DNA from: Phragmites australis
Lineage: Eukaryota > Streptophyta > Magnoliopsida > Poales > Poaceae
Reading direction: 5' to 3'
Assembly: GCF_958298935.1 (NCBI RefSeq)
Contig: NC_084939.1
Span: 9,625,501 to 9,689,500 of the forward strand
DNA: 64,000 nt
Each line of letters starts with the position of its first letter. Positions within the stretch are counted from its first letter, which is position 1. The notes under the pieces were generated by a model. It saw only the letters and a list, made by a program, of their open reading frames with translations, was not told where the DNA came from and ran no database searches. Shown here in pieces: positions 10,559 through 20,847 of the stretch. The translations under genes and the position numbers were made by a program.

Positions 10559-11224
10559 TGTTGAAACCTAAGTCCCCAAACAAAGAAGGCCTTCGCCTAC
10601 AGGGGAAGCCTTCTGAAGGCTTCCGGGTGTGACACGTGTTTAGAGGGTGAAATAATCTTCTTCTGTCACCTCAGTTACAGTATGACCCTATTTATAGTCC
10701 GTACTCAACCACTCCATGCTAGGATTACAGTTTCACCCCCTCAACTGCCACATTCTTAGCATATTTGGGGGCATTATGGTACTATAAAGTATATTTGCAT
10801 AATTACAACTGTACCCTAAGCGACTATGTGGGCTTCGACGTCCAATGGGCGCCTTCGGCCAGTCCCGTGACTGCACCGTGTGTCACCCTTCAGCCTCCAG
10901 CCGAAGGTTCGCCAGGATCTTCGCCCATCCTGATCCCCGGCACCGCGGGTCAACCTTCGGCCTTCACCTGAAGGCACGCCAGAACCTTCGCCTACACGGG
11001 CGAGTGAAGTCGCAGATTGACCCGCGGCCTCCGACCGAAGGCCGACCAGAGCCTTCGCCTATACGGGCAAGTGAAGTCGCGGATCAACCTTCGACCTCCA
11101 ACCGAAGGCCCACCATAGCCTTCGCCTACATTTCTTGAAACACAACTGCAACATTCATCAGTGCTCAGCTACCGGCGGACTTCGACTTGCCATCTGAAGG
11201 GGTACGGGAGATCATCCCCCAACA
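10559..11224 (-). repeat. Element B 3' LTR
   Basis: 666 bp, from TGTTGAAACC to CCCCCAACA on the plus strand. It contains about 66 bp sub-repeats built on GCCTTCGCCTA..CGGGC and AAGTCGC (about 10970-11130), and many short CCTTCGG/CCGAAGG palindromes. Confidence 0.88.
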
Positions 11225-11545
11225 ATAGCCCCCTACAGGTAAGGTTCTTCTTCGAGGGGCTGAGCTTGTAATCGGATGATATATCTCAACACCGTCCCCT
11301 TCAGCCCGTTGAAAGCTCGCGGGGGCTAGGTTAACTTTTTACAGATTGCCCTCTCATGCTGTTCATTTTGACTAATGCTATTTTTATTTTTTGTTTGTAT
11401 TTGTGTTGGTATGACCATCCTGTCCCTGCACAACCGTCGTATCAAGGATGTTAAATGTCTTCACTGCATACTGAAACGTCTTTTAAGGCTACGGTTCAAC
11501 TTCCGACGTGTCTCATTTTAACCGCCTTTGCCCCCTTTTCATTGC
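11225..11545. other. Element B 3' non-coding zone and antisense upstream region
   Basis: The first bases hold the element's polypurine tract (inverse of AGCCCCCTACAGG). The rest is non-coding and lies directly upstream of the antisense TATA box, so it is the likely antisense promoter region. No further motif is claimed. Confidence 0.5.
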
Positions 11546-11553
11546 TATAAATA
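11546..11553 (+). promoter_or_regulatory. TATA box of the antisense gene in element B
   Basis: TATAAATA lies 37 bases before ATG at 11583 and opposite in direction to gag-pol. The same arrangement (TATA box, then antisense ATG) occurs in element E, which raises confidence that it is a real promoter remnant. Confidence 0.55.
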
Positions 11554-11582
11554 TGCTCCCCATGGTAGTTTAATTTTATCGC

Positions 11583-14500
11583 ATGAACTCGCTGAAGCCG
11601 GTCTTCGCCCAGAGCGTGCAGAGTGAAGCCCATTATGGATGCTTAAACTTTACTTACCGCGCTAGTCTGACCACGCCAGCTATTGTATATAAAAATAAGT
11701 GGCCGAAGGATTGGACATAGTGGTGGTTCTACCACAAAGTGGACCAGGAAGATTTCTTGTTTCCAAATGTGAAGAAGTGAAGGGGAACTGCGCCCCGGAT
11801 GTGTAGTTGAAGGCCTATCAATGGCCAGCACTTGAGGCCTTCGCCAGGTGTGCGAAGTATCTGTCAACTCAGGATCTTGTAGATTAGTTCATGGTAGCCG
11901 GAGTATGGCCCCTTAGCCGGGACTAGAGCATCCCGGAGTTCGGAGACAAGGGGCCAGAGGGGCTCTGCCGTCCCCATCCTGCTCTGCAAGGTTTCAAAGG
12001 TATTGTCTTTTTTCACGTTCCTAAGTGCATCTTCGTTGTCATTTGCTTACACTTCTTGCTCTGTGTCAGACCTAACGGTGGCCAAAGTTGAGGCCAAGGC
12101 CATGATGCTGCTCGGGAAGTTCACCCAAGGCGAAGCCCAACTATGCGCTGAGCAGAGTCTCAGCCGACAGCTCAAACGGAATTTTGAGTTTCGAAGTCTT
12201 GCCTACAAGGACGAACCGAAAGCGAGCGCACCCTTACAGGGTCAAGGCGGAGAGGGCTCCCCGACCGCCGACATCAGCAGAGAACCTTCCACTGGCAGCT
12301 AAAGGAAGTGAAGAAATGCGAACCCTTCACCGCAAGGAGGCAAAAAGAAAAAAGAACTCGCCCTAAGGAAGAGACCTCGCCAAGTGGCATTCAACGACCT
12401 TCACGAGGAATTGACTACCGAGGGTTCACTGGTCCTCTGAGCTGTACCCCTCCGACAGGAGCCACCGGAGGCACATAAGGCCCTCGCTCCTCCTCGCCAA
12501 AGTCGTCCTTTTGCACACACGTGGACCTTCCCACACTAATCCTTAGAGACAATGAGGAGGAGCCTTCAGATCCGCATAGAACCGCTGAGGTTGAAGGGGC
12601 CGAGAATATTGAGGCGGTAGCCGACTCATCATCCTCCTCTTCGTCCTCGAGTTCGTCCTTTGACAAGTCATCCGGTGGCCACTGAGCCACAGAGATGGAA
12701 GAGGAGTCTTCACCACCCATGCCCCGCCGTGGCGGGAAGGGGCTTATTAGTCATGGCGGTTTAATCGAAGTGAAGGCTATTGAAGCTGAAGCGTTCAAGA
12801 TTTCATCATTTGAGCTAAGCTCGGGGGAGGTTAGTGATGCGAAGAAGATTTTTAGCACCTTCGTCCTACCCGAGCTTGAGATTCTCCCGTGCGTAGCCTG
12901 CTGTCGAGCTCATCGACGCTTCGGACGTGGCCATTGCGAAGGTATTTATATATATTTTATTATGTTTATTTATTTATTACTGTGCTGCATTGTTTCCTTT
13001 GTTACTCGTTCTCACCCGCTCGTTGTCGCAGGCCATGCTTATTTCGCGCGCTTAGCGCAAACATACGGAGAATTTTGAAGCTCGTGCAAGGAATGCAGAG
13101 GCGCAGAGGGACATGTTCCAGGCCTTGGCGGAAGAAGCTGAAGCCCAAAAATGCGAATTTGCACGCTGAGTGAGGGAAGCAGAGATGCGCTTGCAACGGC
13201 TTGAAAAGGAATGAGCTCCCTTCGCTCAGGCAAACAGAGCACTGAGGAAGAGGTCACATGCCTCCGGCAAAATCTAATGGCATCTGAAGCGCATGTTTCA
13301 GAGTTGCAAGCACTCTGCACCACCGAAACAGCTAAAGCACAGCGGCTGTGCGAAGAGCTGGGCGAGGCGAAGGCGCTATCCAAAGATGCCCTCAATGTGC
13401 TTGCAGAGCTGGAGTCGAAGGCCGTTGCAGCCTGCGAAGCCATTAGCAATACCTTTGATGGGATTGGTGCTTCAGCCGTGCCTCCAACACTTGATATTGT
13501 CAGGGAGGGTGGACTTATAGGATGAATCAACGAAACCAGCAGAAACATTTTGCCCGCGGTTCAGTTATACAGCGACTTCTGCGCCGTGGTCTCAGCCCGG
13601 AGTTTAGTGCAGTCAATTGAAATGACCGGCTGTGACCATCATATTGCACTTCAAAAACACACCTTTCGCTACCCGACGGACATGTCCACTTCGGCTGTGT
13701 CGAGGGCATCGAAGGCCACCGCGCAGTCATTTACAACTAATTATTGGTGTAGATATGGCCGCGACCTCGCCCTCTGGGAAGCGGAAATCAACTGCCAGCA
13801 AGTACATTTTTTGTATGTATGTATATATATATATATATATATATAGCTGTCTGCACATTAATCGAACCTTTCTGCTGCAGGCGAAGGTGAAGGATGACCC
13901 TTCGGCTAAGGCGATGATCGTGGCCGCCGAAGAAACCGGGAAGGTGTGACGAAAAAGCGCGAAGCATCGTATTAGGTCTTGACATTTTTTTATTGACTGA
14001 GGCATTCTATAATAAATATATATATATATAATTTTTGTTTGTTGTTAAATGTTTTGACTATCTTCGCTCCCTGTGCAGGTCCTCCCCTCGGACACTGCGT
14101 AGATAGTTGAAGACATTGTTCCCATCACTATGATGCGGGACAATTTTTTTGTGTCTTGGTCTTGCTGGGACTCCTTCCACTGCCGCCATATAGATATCGA
14201 TTTCGAGAGGTATTGGAGGGCGAAGTGTAGGGCCTATGACGTGATGAATGCTAGATCCAAAGCATTTTGGAAGTCTTTTAGCCCTTCGGTTTTAGATACC
14301 CGTAGGGCTGAGTGCGAGTGCCGCCGGATTGCGCGCGGAGACGTCGAAACTCTACATATTCTCATCGACCCGAAGCCCGAGTTGGAGGACGACAATGGCG
14401 GGCTCCTGTCCCGCCAGTTTCAATTTCGTTACCGCCGGGGGCCCTCTACGCAAATAGTGCGACATACCGAAGGCGGGAGCACTCCGCATGTATCTTTGTC

Positions 14501-14606
14501 AACCAGTTCGCCTTTTCATGCTAGTCAAGGCATAGCCTTTCAATTTGGCTTTAGCCGATGGTATAAGGATTTTGTTGATCCTGATATTGATGATTTTGCG
14601 GAATAA
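11583..14606 (+). pseudogene. Antisense gene (aORF) of element B, multi-intron, inactivated
   Basis: Plus-strand coding stretches run opposite to B's gag-pol. From ATG 11583 the frame reads a Trp/Tyr-rich head (WWFYHKVDQEDFLFPNVKK) broken by stops and a shift. Clear splice pairs delimit introns at about 12000-12069, 12942-13031, 13802-13880 and 13944-14078. Middle exons encode a charged coiled-coil-like stretch (13085-13520, with frame breaks). The last open piece, 14130-14606, is 158 residues and acidic (ending DPDIDDFAE). The position matches the antisense gene of element E, but sequence similarity is weak. In Tat elements such additional ORFs are established; their function is unknown. Several stops show it is dead. 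Confidence 0.65.
13823..13845. repeat. TA microsatellite inside an aORF intron
   Basis: A run of TA dinucleotides sits in the intron 13802-13880; a shorter TA run lies at 14018-14031 in the next intron. Confidence 0.9.
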
Positions 14607-14639
14607 AAGATGTTGAGACAATTACTATGTTTTGTTATT

Positions 14640-14930
14640 ATACTTGTGCTTATCGAGTTGTGTCTTTGGCGGCACCGCGCGCGAAGTGTTATCTCGACAA
14701 CGCCGCCCCGCCCTACTCTAAAGCCCTATGGACTTTTGGCAACAACGCAAGTGAAGCATCATTCTGAATGCCGTCCCCCCTGACCTTAGAGTCATAGGGA
14801 CCCTCGGAAGCAATGCAAGTAAAGAATCATTCTGAAAATGTCGTCCCCCCCCCCCGCCCCTGACTTTGAAGCCGTGGGGACCTTCGGCAGAGGGGACTTT
14901 GCTCTTAACGGCCCGGTAGTGCATAACTTG
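14640..14930. repeat. Imperfect 65-75 bp tandem repeats in element B
   Basis: About three units share the words GCAAGTGAAGCATCATTCTG, GTCGTCCCCCC and CCTGAC..TAGA/TTGAAG, with a C-run of variable length. They lie between the antisense gene and pol. Confidence 0.6.
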
Positions 14931-14959
14931 ATTTCGTGCTGTAATTGTTATTTTTTCCT

Positions 14960-15640
14960 TCGAATGTTTGTTTCTCCTGTGGTACGGGAGCAGGCACTCA
15001 GCCCCTGACTTAGCCGAGGTGCGTGGCCTTCTTTTAGGTCTAGCAGCACTTATGCTTCTCTTTTTTTGTCGAAGGTTTGTTTATCCTTTGGTGGGGGGGG
15101 TAGGCACTCTTAGCCCCCAACTTAGCCGACAGGTGCGCCGCCAGCTTTTAGGTCGAGCACCACTTCGGCTTTTTTTCTTCGAAGGTTTATTTTCTCCTTC
15201 GGTGTGGGGGCAGGCACTCTTAGCCCCCGACTTACCTGAGAGGTGTGTTGCCTACTTTTAGGTCGAGCAGCACTTCAGCTTCTTTTTTTTTTTCGAAGGT
15301 TTGTTTCTCCTTCGATGCGGGGGCATGCACTCTTAGCACCTGACTTAGCTGAGAGGTGCACCGCCTGCTTTTAGGTCGAGCAGCACTTCAGCTTCTTTTT
15401 TTCTTCGAAGGTTTGTTTCTCCTTCGATGCGAGGGTAGGCACTCTTAGCCCCCGACTTAGCCGAGAGGAGGGCCGCCTGCTTTTAGGTTGAGCAGCACTT
15501 CAGCTTCTTTATTTTTTTTTATGGTTTGTTTCTCCTTCGGTGTGGGGGCAGGCACTCTTAGCCACCGACTTATTCGAGAGGTGCGCCGCCTGCTTTTAGG
15601 TCAAGCAGCACTTCGGCTTCTTTTTAGATCGAAGGGTAAG
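14960..15640. repeat. Six-unit tandem array, about 112 bp period, in element B 3' region
   Basis: The word CTTTTAGGT(C/T) recurs at 15031, 15145, 15255, 15368, 15480 and 15593, spacings 110-114. Each unit also has GGCACTCTTAGCCCCCGACT, a T-run, CGAAGGTTTGTTTCTCCTTC and AGAGGTGCGCCGCC. Such arrays between pol and the 3' LTR are known in Tat elements and can seed satellite DNA. Confidence 0.9.
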
Positions 15641-15983
15641 GTGTCTTTCTTTGACACTTTGCACCTCGAGTTTTATAGCGAGTTCTTGGCGCGCTTCTCG
15701 TCGATTGGTGTGCTTCCTTGTTTCGAAGGCCTGCAACACTTAGACGATGAGTTATGCATACTCAACCAAAGTACATGCTTTCTTGGGGTTATTTCCACAT
15801 ATATTAATGTTTATAAAGGTCGCTGCCTCGTTAAAAACCTCAAGCCCTAATGAAGGTTCCCCTTGTGAGGAAAAGAGTACAGCTCCCATACACTGCTTTG
15901 ATTCCATGAAAGGAAAACAAAATTACATAAGTGTTGCATTGGTTCATGTGCTTTGCCCAGTGATGCGAAGACTTCCTCTGTTA

Positions 15984-17640
15984 CTACACATAGAATTTGC
16001 GAAGGTTGACAGCATTCCAAGTATGCGGGAGCTCATCACCCTCTACAGTAGCCATGTGATTAGAATCGGACCTTAACAACCTCTTCACCAAAAAGGGGTT
16101 GTCCCACTTGCTTTGCAGTTTTTCCATGGCTAAAGCATTGTTGAGTCTTCGTAGTACCAAATCCCCAGAGGCGAAGTCCTTTAGGGACACTTTGTTGTCC
16201 CTCCACCTTCTAGTCTCCTCCTGGTATTTGGTCAAGTTTTCAGTGGCCTGTATTCTCATTTCCTCAAGCACATCTTTTCATGTCAATTCTTTGCTTTGTG
16301 CCGATTCATTTGCTACCCGAAATGATCTATTTCTACACTCTTCTAGAGTCATTGCCTGTTCACCGAAGAGCAGACAAAATGGTGTGAAACCGGTCGGGTT
16401 GGTCTTGTTACCATTGTTCTTACAGACCATAAGACCTTCGGCAACTCTTCCACCCACCTTCCTTTCGGCAGGCCTTGCAGACGTCTTGCGAAACCAACAA
16501 AAACGATGCCGTTTGCCCTTTCCACGGCTCCATTTGACTGTGGGTGATACACATATGCGAAGTGGACTTTGATTCCTAGGTCTTCGCAGAATTGCTTGAA
16601 TCCTTCACTATCAATTGCATGCCGTTATCAATGGTCACTTCGCGTGGGACTCCAAAGCGGCAGATGATGTTCTGCCACAAAATTTTTGGATATTTCTTAA
16701 CGTTATATTCACCAACGGCATTGCCTCCACCCACTTGGAGAAGTACTCTACTGTGACGACAGTGTAACGCAAGTTTCCCAGGGTGGCTGGTAACTGGCCA
16801 ATAATGTCAATTCCCCACCGCATTAATGGCTAGATTGGTGGTATGAGCTGTGTCTTTATCGAAGGCATGTTTGCTCCCTTCACCAAGTACTGGCACTGCG
16901 TACAACTTTAGACTATATACTCCACATTGCTGACCGCCTTCGGCCAAAAAAATCCTTGCCTGGATGCTTTTCCAACGAGAGCTCAAATGCCTACTTGAGA
17001 GCCACACAGTCCTCCATGTATTTCTCTCAGCAAGTTTTTCCCTTCTGCCTGGGATATACATCGCAGCATAGGTGCACAGACTCCAATCTTGTACAAGTCA
17101 TCCCCCACAATTTTGTAGTTCCTGGCTCTCTAGGCCATGCGCTTCGCCTCAACAATATCTTCGGGCTCATAGTAGCCGCGAAGATAAGCCATGATGGGAG
17201 AGTTCCAATCTTTGCTCTCAATTATAGCAATCGAGCGTGCCTTCTGCATAGGGACCTCTACAGCTGGCACCCTCAACTTCTGGTAGAACACATCTGGCGG
17301 TATTGGCAGATTTTGTGCCGTGGACTTTGTGAGGTCATCTGCCTCGAAGTTGTCATTTCTTGATATACTCTTGATTGTGAATCCTAGGAAGTGCTTTTCC
17401 ATGCTACGAACCGCTGCCATGTATCTAACAAGCTCTGGCTCTTTTGTCTGAAATGTCTTGTCAATTTGGCTTGCTATTACTTTAGAGTTCGTCTTTATCA
17501 ATACCCTTCGGGCGTCGAAAGCTCGCGCCTTGTGAAGGCAAAGGAGGACTGCTTTGTACTCTGTGATGTTGTTGGTTGATCAAAATTTGAGTCTGGCAGC
17601 GTATCTTAACTTTACTCCCGTGTATTCAGGACTCCTCGTC
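15984..17640 (-). pseudogene. Element B RNase H and integrase, degenerate
   Basis: Reading the minus strand from 17640, an RNase H tail (NNITEYKAVLLCL, then KTNSKVIASQI) passes to an integrase zinc region near 17060-16860. The integrase core follows (MRWGIDIIGQLPATLGN with its catalytic Asp, 16823-16635), and a later block MYHPQSNGAVERANG (16552-16349) holds the catalytic Glu. The C-terminal tail ends LPHTWNAVNLRKFYV at 15984. These domains cut RNA from hybrids and insert element cDNA. Several frameshifts and stops separate the blocks, so no functional protein is expected. Confidence 0.82.
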
Positions 17641-17699
17641 TGAATATTGGATTATAGAGGTAGTTGATATCGACCACATCAAAGGTAATGTCCTCCGTC

Positions 17700-18136
17700 C
17701 GAAAGATTGACCCTTCACCAAATAACACCGGGATTGCTATCTTCCCCAAAGCATTGATTGTGTTTCCCCTGAAGCCTAGTAGTCGGGACCTAGCCTAGTG
17801 AAGGTCACTTCACCGCAAACCCATTCTACCGAAAGCATCGGCAAAGAGGATATCCGGCGAGCTTCCGCCATCTATCAGAATTCCGTGCACTTCATTTCCT
17901 GAAATGTTTGTCGTAACCATGAAGGTATCTGTGTGTGGGTAATCTAGAACCCTCATGTCCTCCTGTGAGAAGGTAATGGGCACATTGGACCATCTTGAGT
18001 GAACATAAGTTGGCCCTACACCAACGTGGTTAACCCTTCGCACATATTCTTTTCGCTGCCTCTTCGATTCTATTTCCTGATTGGATCCTCCGGGGATTGC
18101 CAACAGAATGTTGTATCCACGATTTACTGTGCTCAT
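17700..18136 (-). pseudogene. Element B aspartic protease, followed by RT deletion
   Basis: The frame contains GILIDGGSSPDILFADAF, the retropepsin active-site region (DGG), preceded by the linker typical of Tat gag-pol. Downstream it reads YLYNPI, where the family normally continues to LGRP and the reverse transcriptase. Within about 60 bases the sequence instead resumes inside RNase H, so the whole RT is missing. Confidence 0.78.
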
Positions 18137-18821
18137 CGATCTGCTAGTCTCCGGGGGGGGGGGGGGGCTTCAATCTCTGGTCTTGGTGGAGGGGGAGGTA
18201 GCTCTCCTTGGAAAGCCAACTGGCCAGCTGTTTGGTCTGGCTGGGCCGAAGTTACGGGAATATATTGTTGTGCCGGCATAACCATTGGTTGCCATTGGTT
18301 AACGAACATTGTGCCTGGGTTGCGGCTCTAATTGTTTTCCCACACTTCGCATGCCTGAACTGTGTGGCATGATGCATGATTTTTGCATGATCGAAGGATT
18401 GGTTTGCTAAGCTTTCTTTCATGGCCATGACCTGTGGGCACTGCTTAGTCCTATGACCAGCACCGTCACCATGTAACTCACACTAGAATGTGGCTGGGTC
18501 CTGCAGAGCCCGTCCACCTCAGCCTCCTCGGCCTCAGCCTCTGACACTCCGGCCTCCTCGAGTAGCCCCACCTTGCCCTTCGCTTACTGCCAGGGCGACT
18601 TCGACTGGTCCGGAGTCTATCTGGTTGACTTCTTTTTGCTTCGTTGTCTACTAGAATGCTTCGGCTTTTCTGACATGCTTCGATCGGTCTCTGGAGTGTC
18701 CAGTACTTGCTTCCGTGGCTGACAAATTTGTCTTTAGCGCTTTTGAAGCTACCATTTCATTCTTCCTCCGAAGGTGATCTAGCTCGGACCTCGTGTACTC
18801 TTCCATCTTATTGAGGAGCTC
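18137..18821 (-). other. Element B gag-protease linker with G-run, no open frame
   Basis: The sequence joins gag to protease and should encode the gag C-terminus, but stops break all frames. A G-run at 18153-18166 marks a likely slippage site. No separate gene is seen. Confidence 0.5.
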
Positions 18822-19935
18822 TTATACGCTCCCTGGCCTCTTTCGTGTAAGCTTTCTTGCCAGAAGCCCTCCTCTGGTGCCCTGTATGGTGGCATCAATG
18901 ATGGTGTCTTCGCTCAGGCCTTTCGCTTGACAACGAATGTGTACGAAGTGACGCATATAGCTCTGTAATGTCTCTGTTGGCTGTTGCTTCAGTGCGAAGA
19001 GGTCGTTGGTGGTAACCTTGTCCGCTCGAATTCCTTGGAAATTGCTATATAGGGTGTTGCGCAGTTCCTCCCATGAAGAAATGGATCCTGGAGGCAACAC
19101 GGAGTACCACGACCTTGCTATCCCTTTTACGGCCAATACAAAGGCCTTCGCCAGTGTCGCGTCGTCTCCTCCAACGGATTCGACTGCCGCCTCAAAACTC
19201 ATTATAAACTCTCTCGGATCTGACTCTCCATCAAACATTACCACTCTAGGCATCTTGAAGCCAGAAGGCCATGGCTGGTTCTGCAAGCCAATGGAGAGCG
19301 GAGACTCTGGATCACCTGCGCACGACTGTCGCCGAAGGTCCTGCATCGGTCGTGTTATGATTTCTGATGGAGTCATGTAGCAAACTGTTTCATCTGCACG
19401 ATGCAACATATCAATCTCTTATTACATTTTCTCCAGTGTTTTTTTGGCTTCTTCTACTCGCCGGCGATATTCCGTGGCCTTCCGACTTGCTGCCAAGCTA
19501 TCCAGCATGCGCTTTTTCTGCTCAATCTACCTCTCCAATTCTTCAGTTTCTAGCCTAGTTGTTCTTTCCTCCTCTGTCTCATCTTCGTCTTCATATTCTC
19601 CGAAGTTACCTAGGTCATCCCACTCTTCTTCAACGTGTGCCTTTCTTCGCTCTTCAGCCGAAGCCTCGAAGCGGGCGCGAACATTAGCTTCTACGCCCCG
19701 CACTGCTGCTGCGTCTTCCTGGATGGCCGCTTCATGGTTGTCTCTGTTATCGCCCGGGGCACCACATCGACACCATCGGGGATTGTTGGCGATCGCCGAA
19801 AGCTCCTCTGGTCAAAGCGTTGCTCGGGCCCGGCACCGCCAAAGGGGGCGTTTCGGCCGAAGCCCCGACTACAGTCGGGCGTTCCAGCAATGTCTCCGAT
19901 GGACCGAGTGGCTTTGTCTTCTTTTTAGGTGGCAT
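18822..19935 (-). pseudogene. Element B gag (Retrotrans_gag)
   Basis: The start is probably ATG at 19935 (MPPKKKTKPLGPSET). The capsid block is in the frame 19409-18822: MPRVVMFDGESDPREFIMSF, AKAFVLAVKGIARSWYSVLP, LRNTLYSNFQG and HIRCQAKGLSEDTI. It forms the particle core of the element. The N-terminal half is interrupted, so it is not an intact polyprotein. Similarity to the gag of element A is strong around AKAFVLA(V/I)KGIA. Confidence 0.85.
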
Positions 19936-19950
19936 AGCTTCGGTCTTTTC

Positions 19951-19971
19951 GATCCCCACGGATGGCGCCAA
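19951..19971 (-). other. Element B primer-binding site
   Basis: On the minus strand TTGGCGCCATCCGTGGGGAT follows the 5' LTR, where tRNA primes minus-strand cDNA. It fixes the orientation of element B. Confidence 0.8.
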
Positions 19972-19972
19972 C

Positions 19973-20641
19973 TGTTGGAACCTAAATCCCCAAATAAGGA
20001 AGGCCTTCACCTGGAGGGGAAGCCGAAGGCTTCCGGGTGTGACACGTGTTTAGAGGGTGAAATAATCTTAATTCCTCTGTCACCTCAGTTACAGTATGAC
20101 CCTATTTACATTCCGTACTCAACCACTCCATGCTAGGATTTACAGTTTTGCTCCCTCAATTGCCACATTTTCTCAGCATATTCGGGGGCATTATAGTACT
20201 ATCAAGTACATTTGCATAATTACAACTGTACCCTGAGCGACTATGCGGGCTTCGACGTCCACGGGGTGCCTTCGGCCAGTCCCGTGACTACACCACGAGT
20301 CACCCTTCAGCCTCCACCCAAAGGTTCGCCAGGATCTTTGCCCATCCTAACCCCCAGCGCCACGGGTCAACCTTCGGCCTCTGGCCGAAGGCACGCTAGA
20401 GCCTTCGCCTACACGGGCGGGTGAAGTCGCAGATCGACCCGCGGCCTTCGACCGAAGGCCCACCAGAGCCTTCGCCTATACGGGCAGATGAAGTCGCGTA
20501 TCAACCTTTGGCCTCCGACCGAAGGCCTACCATAGCCTTCGCCTGCATTTCCTGAAACACAACTGCAACATTCATCAGTGCTCAGCTACTGGTAGACTTC
20601 GACTTGCCATCTGAAGGGGTACGGGAGATCATCCCCCAACA
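19973..20641 (-). repeat. Element B 5' LTR
   Basis: 669 bp, plus-strand start TGTTGGAACC and end CCCCCAACA. It has the same sub-repeats as the 3' LTR (about 20394-20540). Scattered substitutions relative to 10559-11224 show an insertion of moderate age. Confidence 0.88.
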
Positions 20642-20847
20642 CTACGCAACGTTGATGTTAGCATGCTGACTCGGACTGCCACATGGCGAAACCGCCACCA
20701 CGTCATCAAAACCACCGAGAAAACCACTCGGGGGGGGGGGTAAAATGGATGGTATTGATAGTTTGTGGGAGTAAATGGACTGTTTAAAAGTTCAGGGGTT
20801 ATCCGGACAAACTTGATAGTTTGAGGGAGGGAGTAAAATGAACTTAT

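Larger units (their letters stand above)
10559..20641 (-). mobile_element. Element B: Tat-lineage gypsy with RT deletion and antisense gene
   Basis: LTRs at 10559-11224 and 19973-20641 share TGTTG...CCCAACA ends and nearly full-length similarity. The PBS lies at the right LTR and a purine tract (inverse of CCCCCTACAGG) at the left, so it reads on the minus strand: gag 19935-18822, protease 18136-17700, RNase H and integrase 17640-15984. An antisense gene with introns (11583-14606) and tandem repeats (14960-15640) fill the space between pol and the 3' LTR. Flanks are CTGCA and CTACG; both are one CpG transition away from CTGCG, the sequence expected from the intact arm of the foldback host. 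Confidence 0.87.
10361..20847. mobile_element. Foldback/MULE-like element with long inverted arms, split by element B
   Basis: Sequence 10365-10475 is the reverse complement of about 20642-20745; shared words include GAGTGGTTTTCTC, GGTTTCGCCA and GTGGCAGTCC. The palindrome continues inward at 10468-10558 (arms GCAGTAATTCAATTTTTCTT / GAAAAATCGAATTACTGC). The right outer arm extends to about 20847 with AAAATGG...GGGAGTAAA blocks, a pattern seen in Mutator-like and foldback repeats of grasses. The left outer arm is shortened by roughly 100 bp. No transposase is seen. Element B lies in its right arm. Confidence 0.65.

Noticed and set aside
13302..13525. Independent gene in the coiled-coil-like stretch of element B
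   Set aside because: It lies between splice sites of the degenerate antisense gene and changes frame; better read as an exon remnant.
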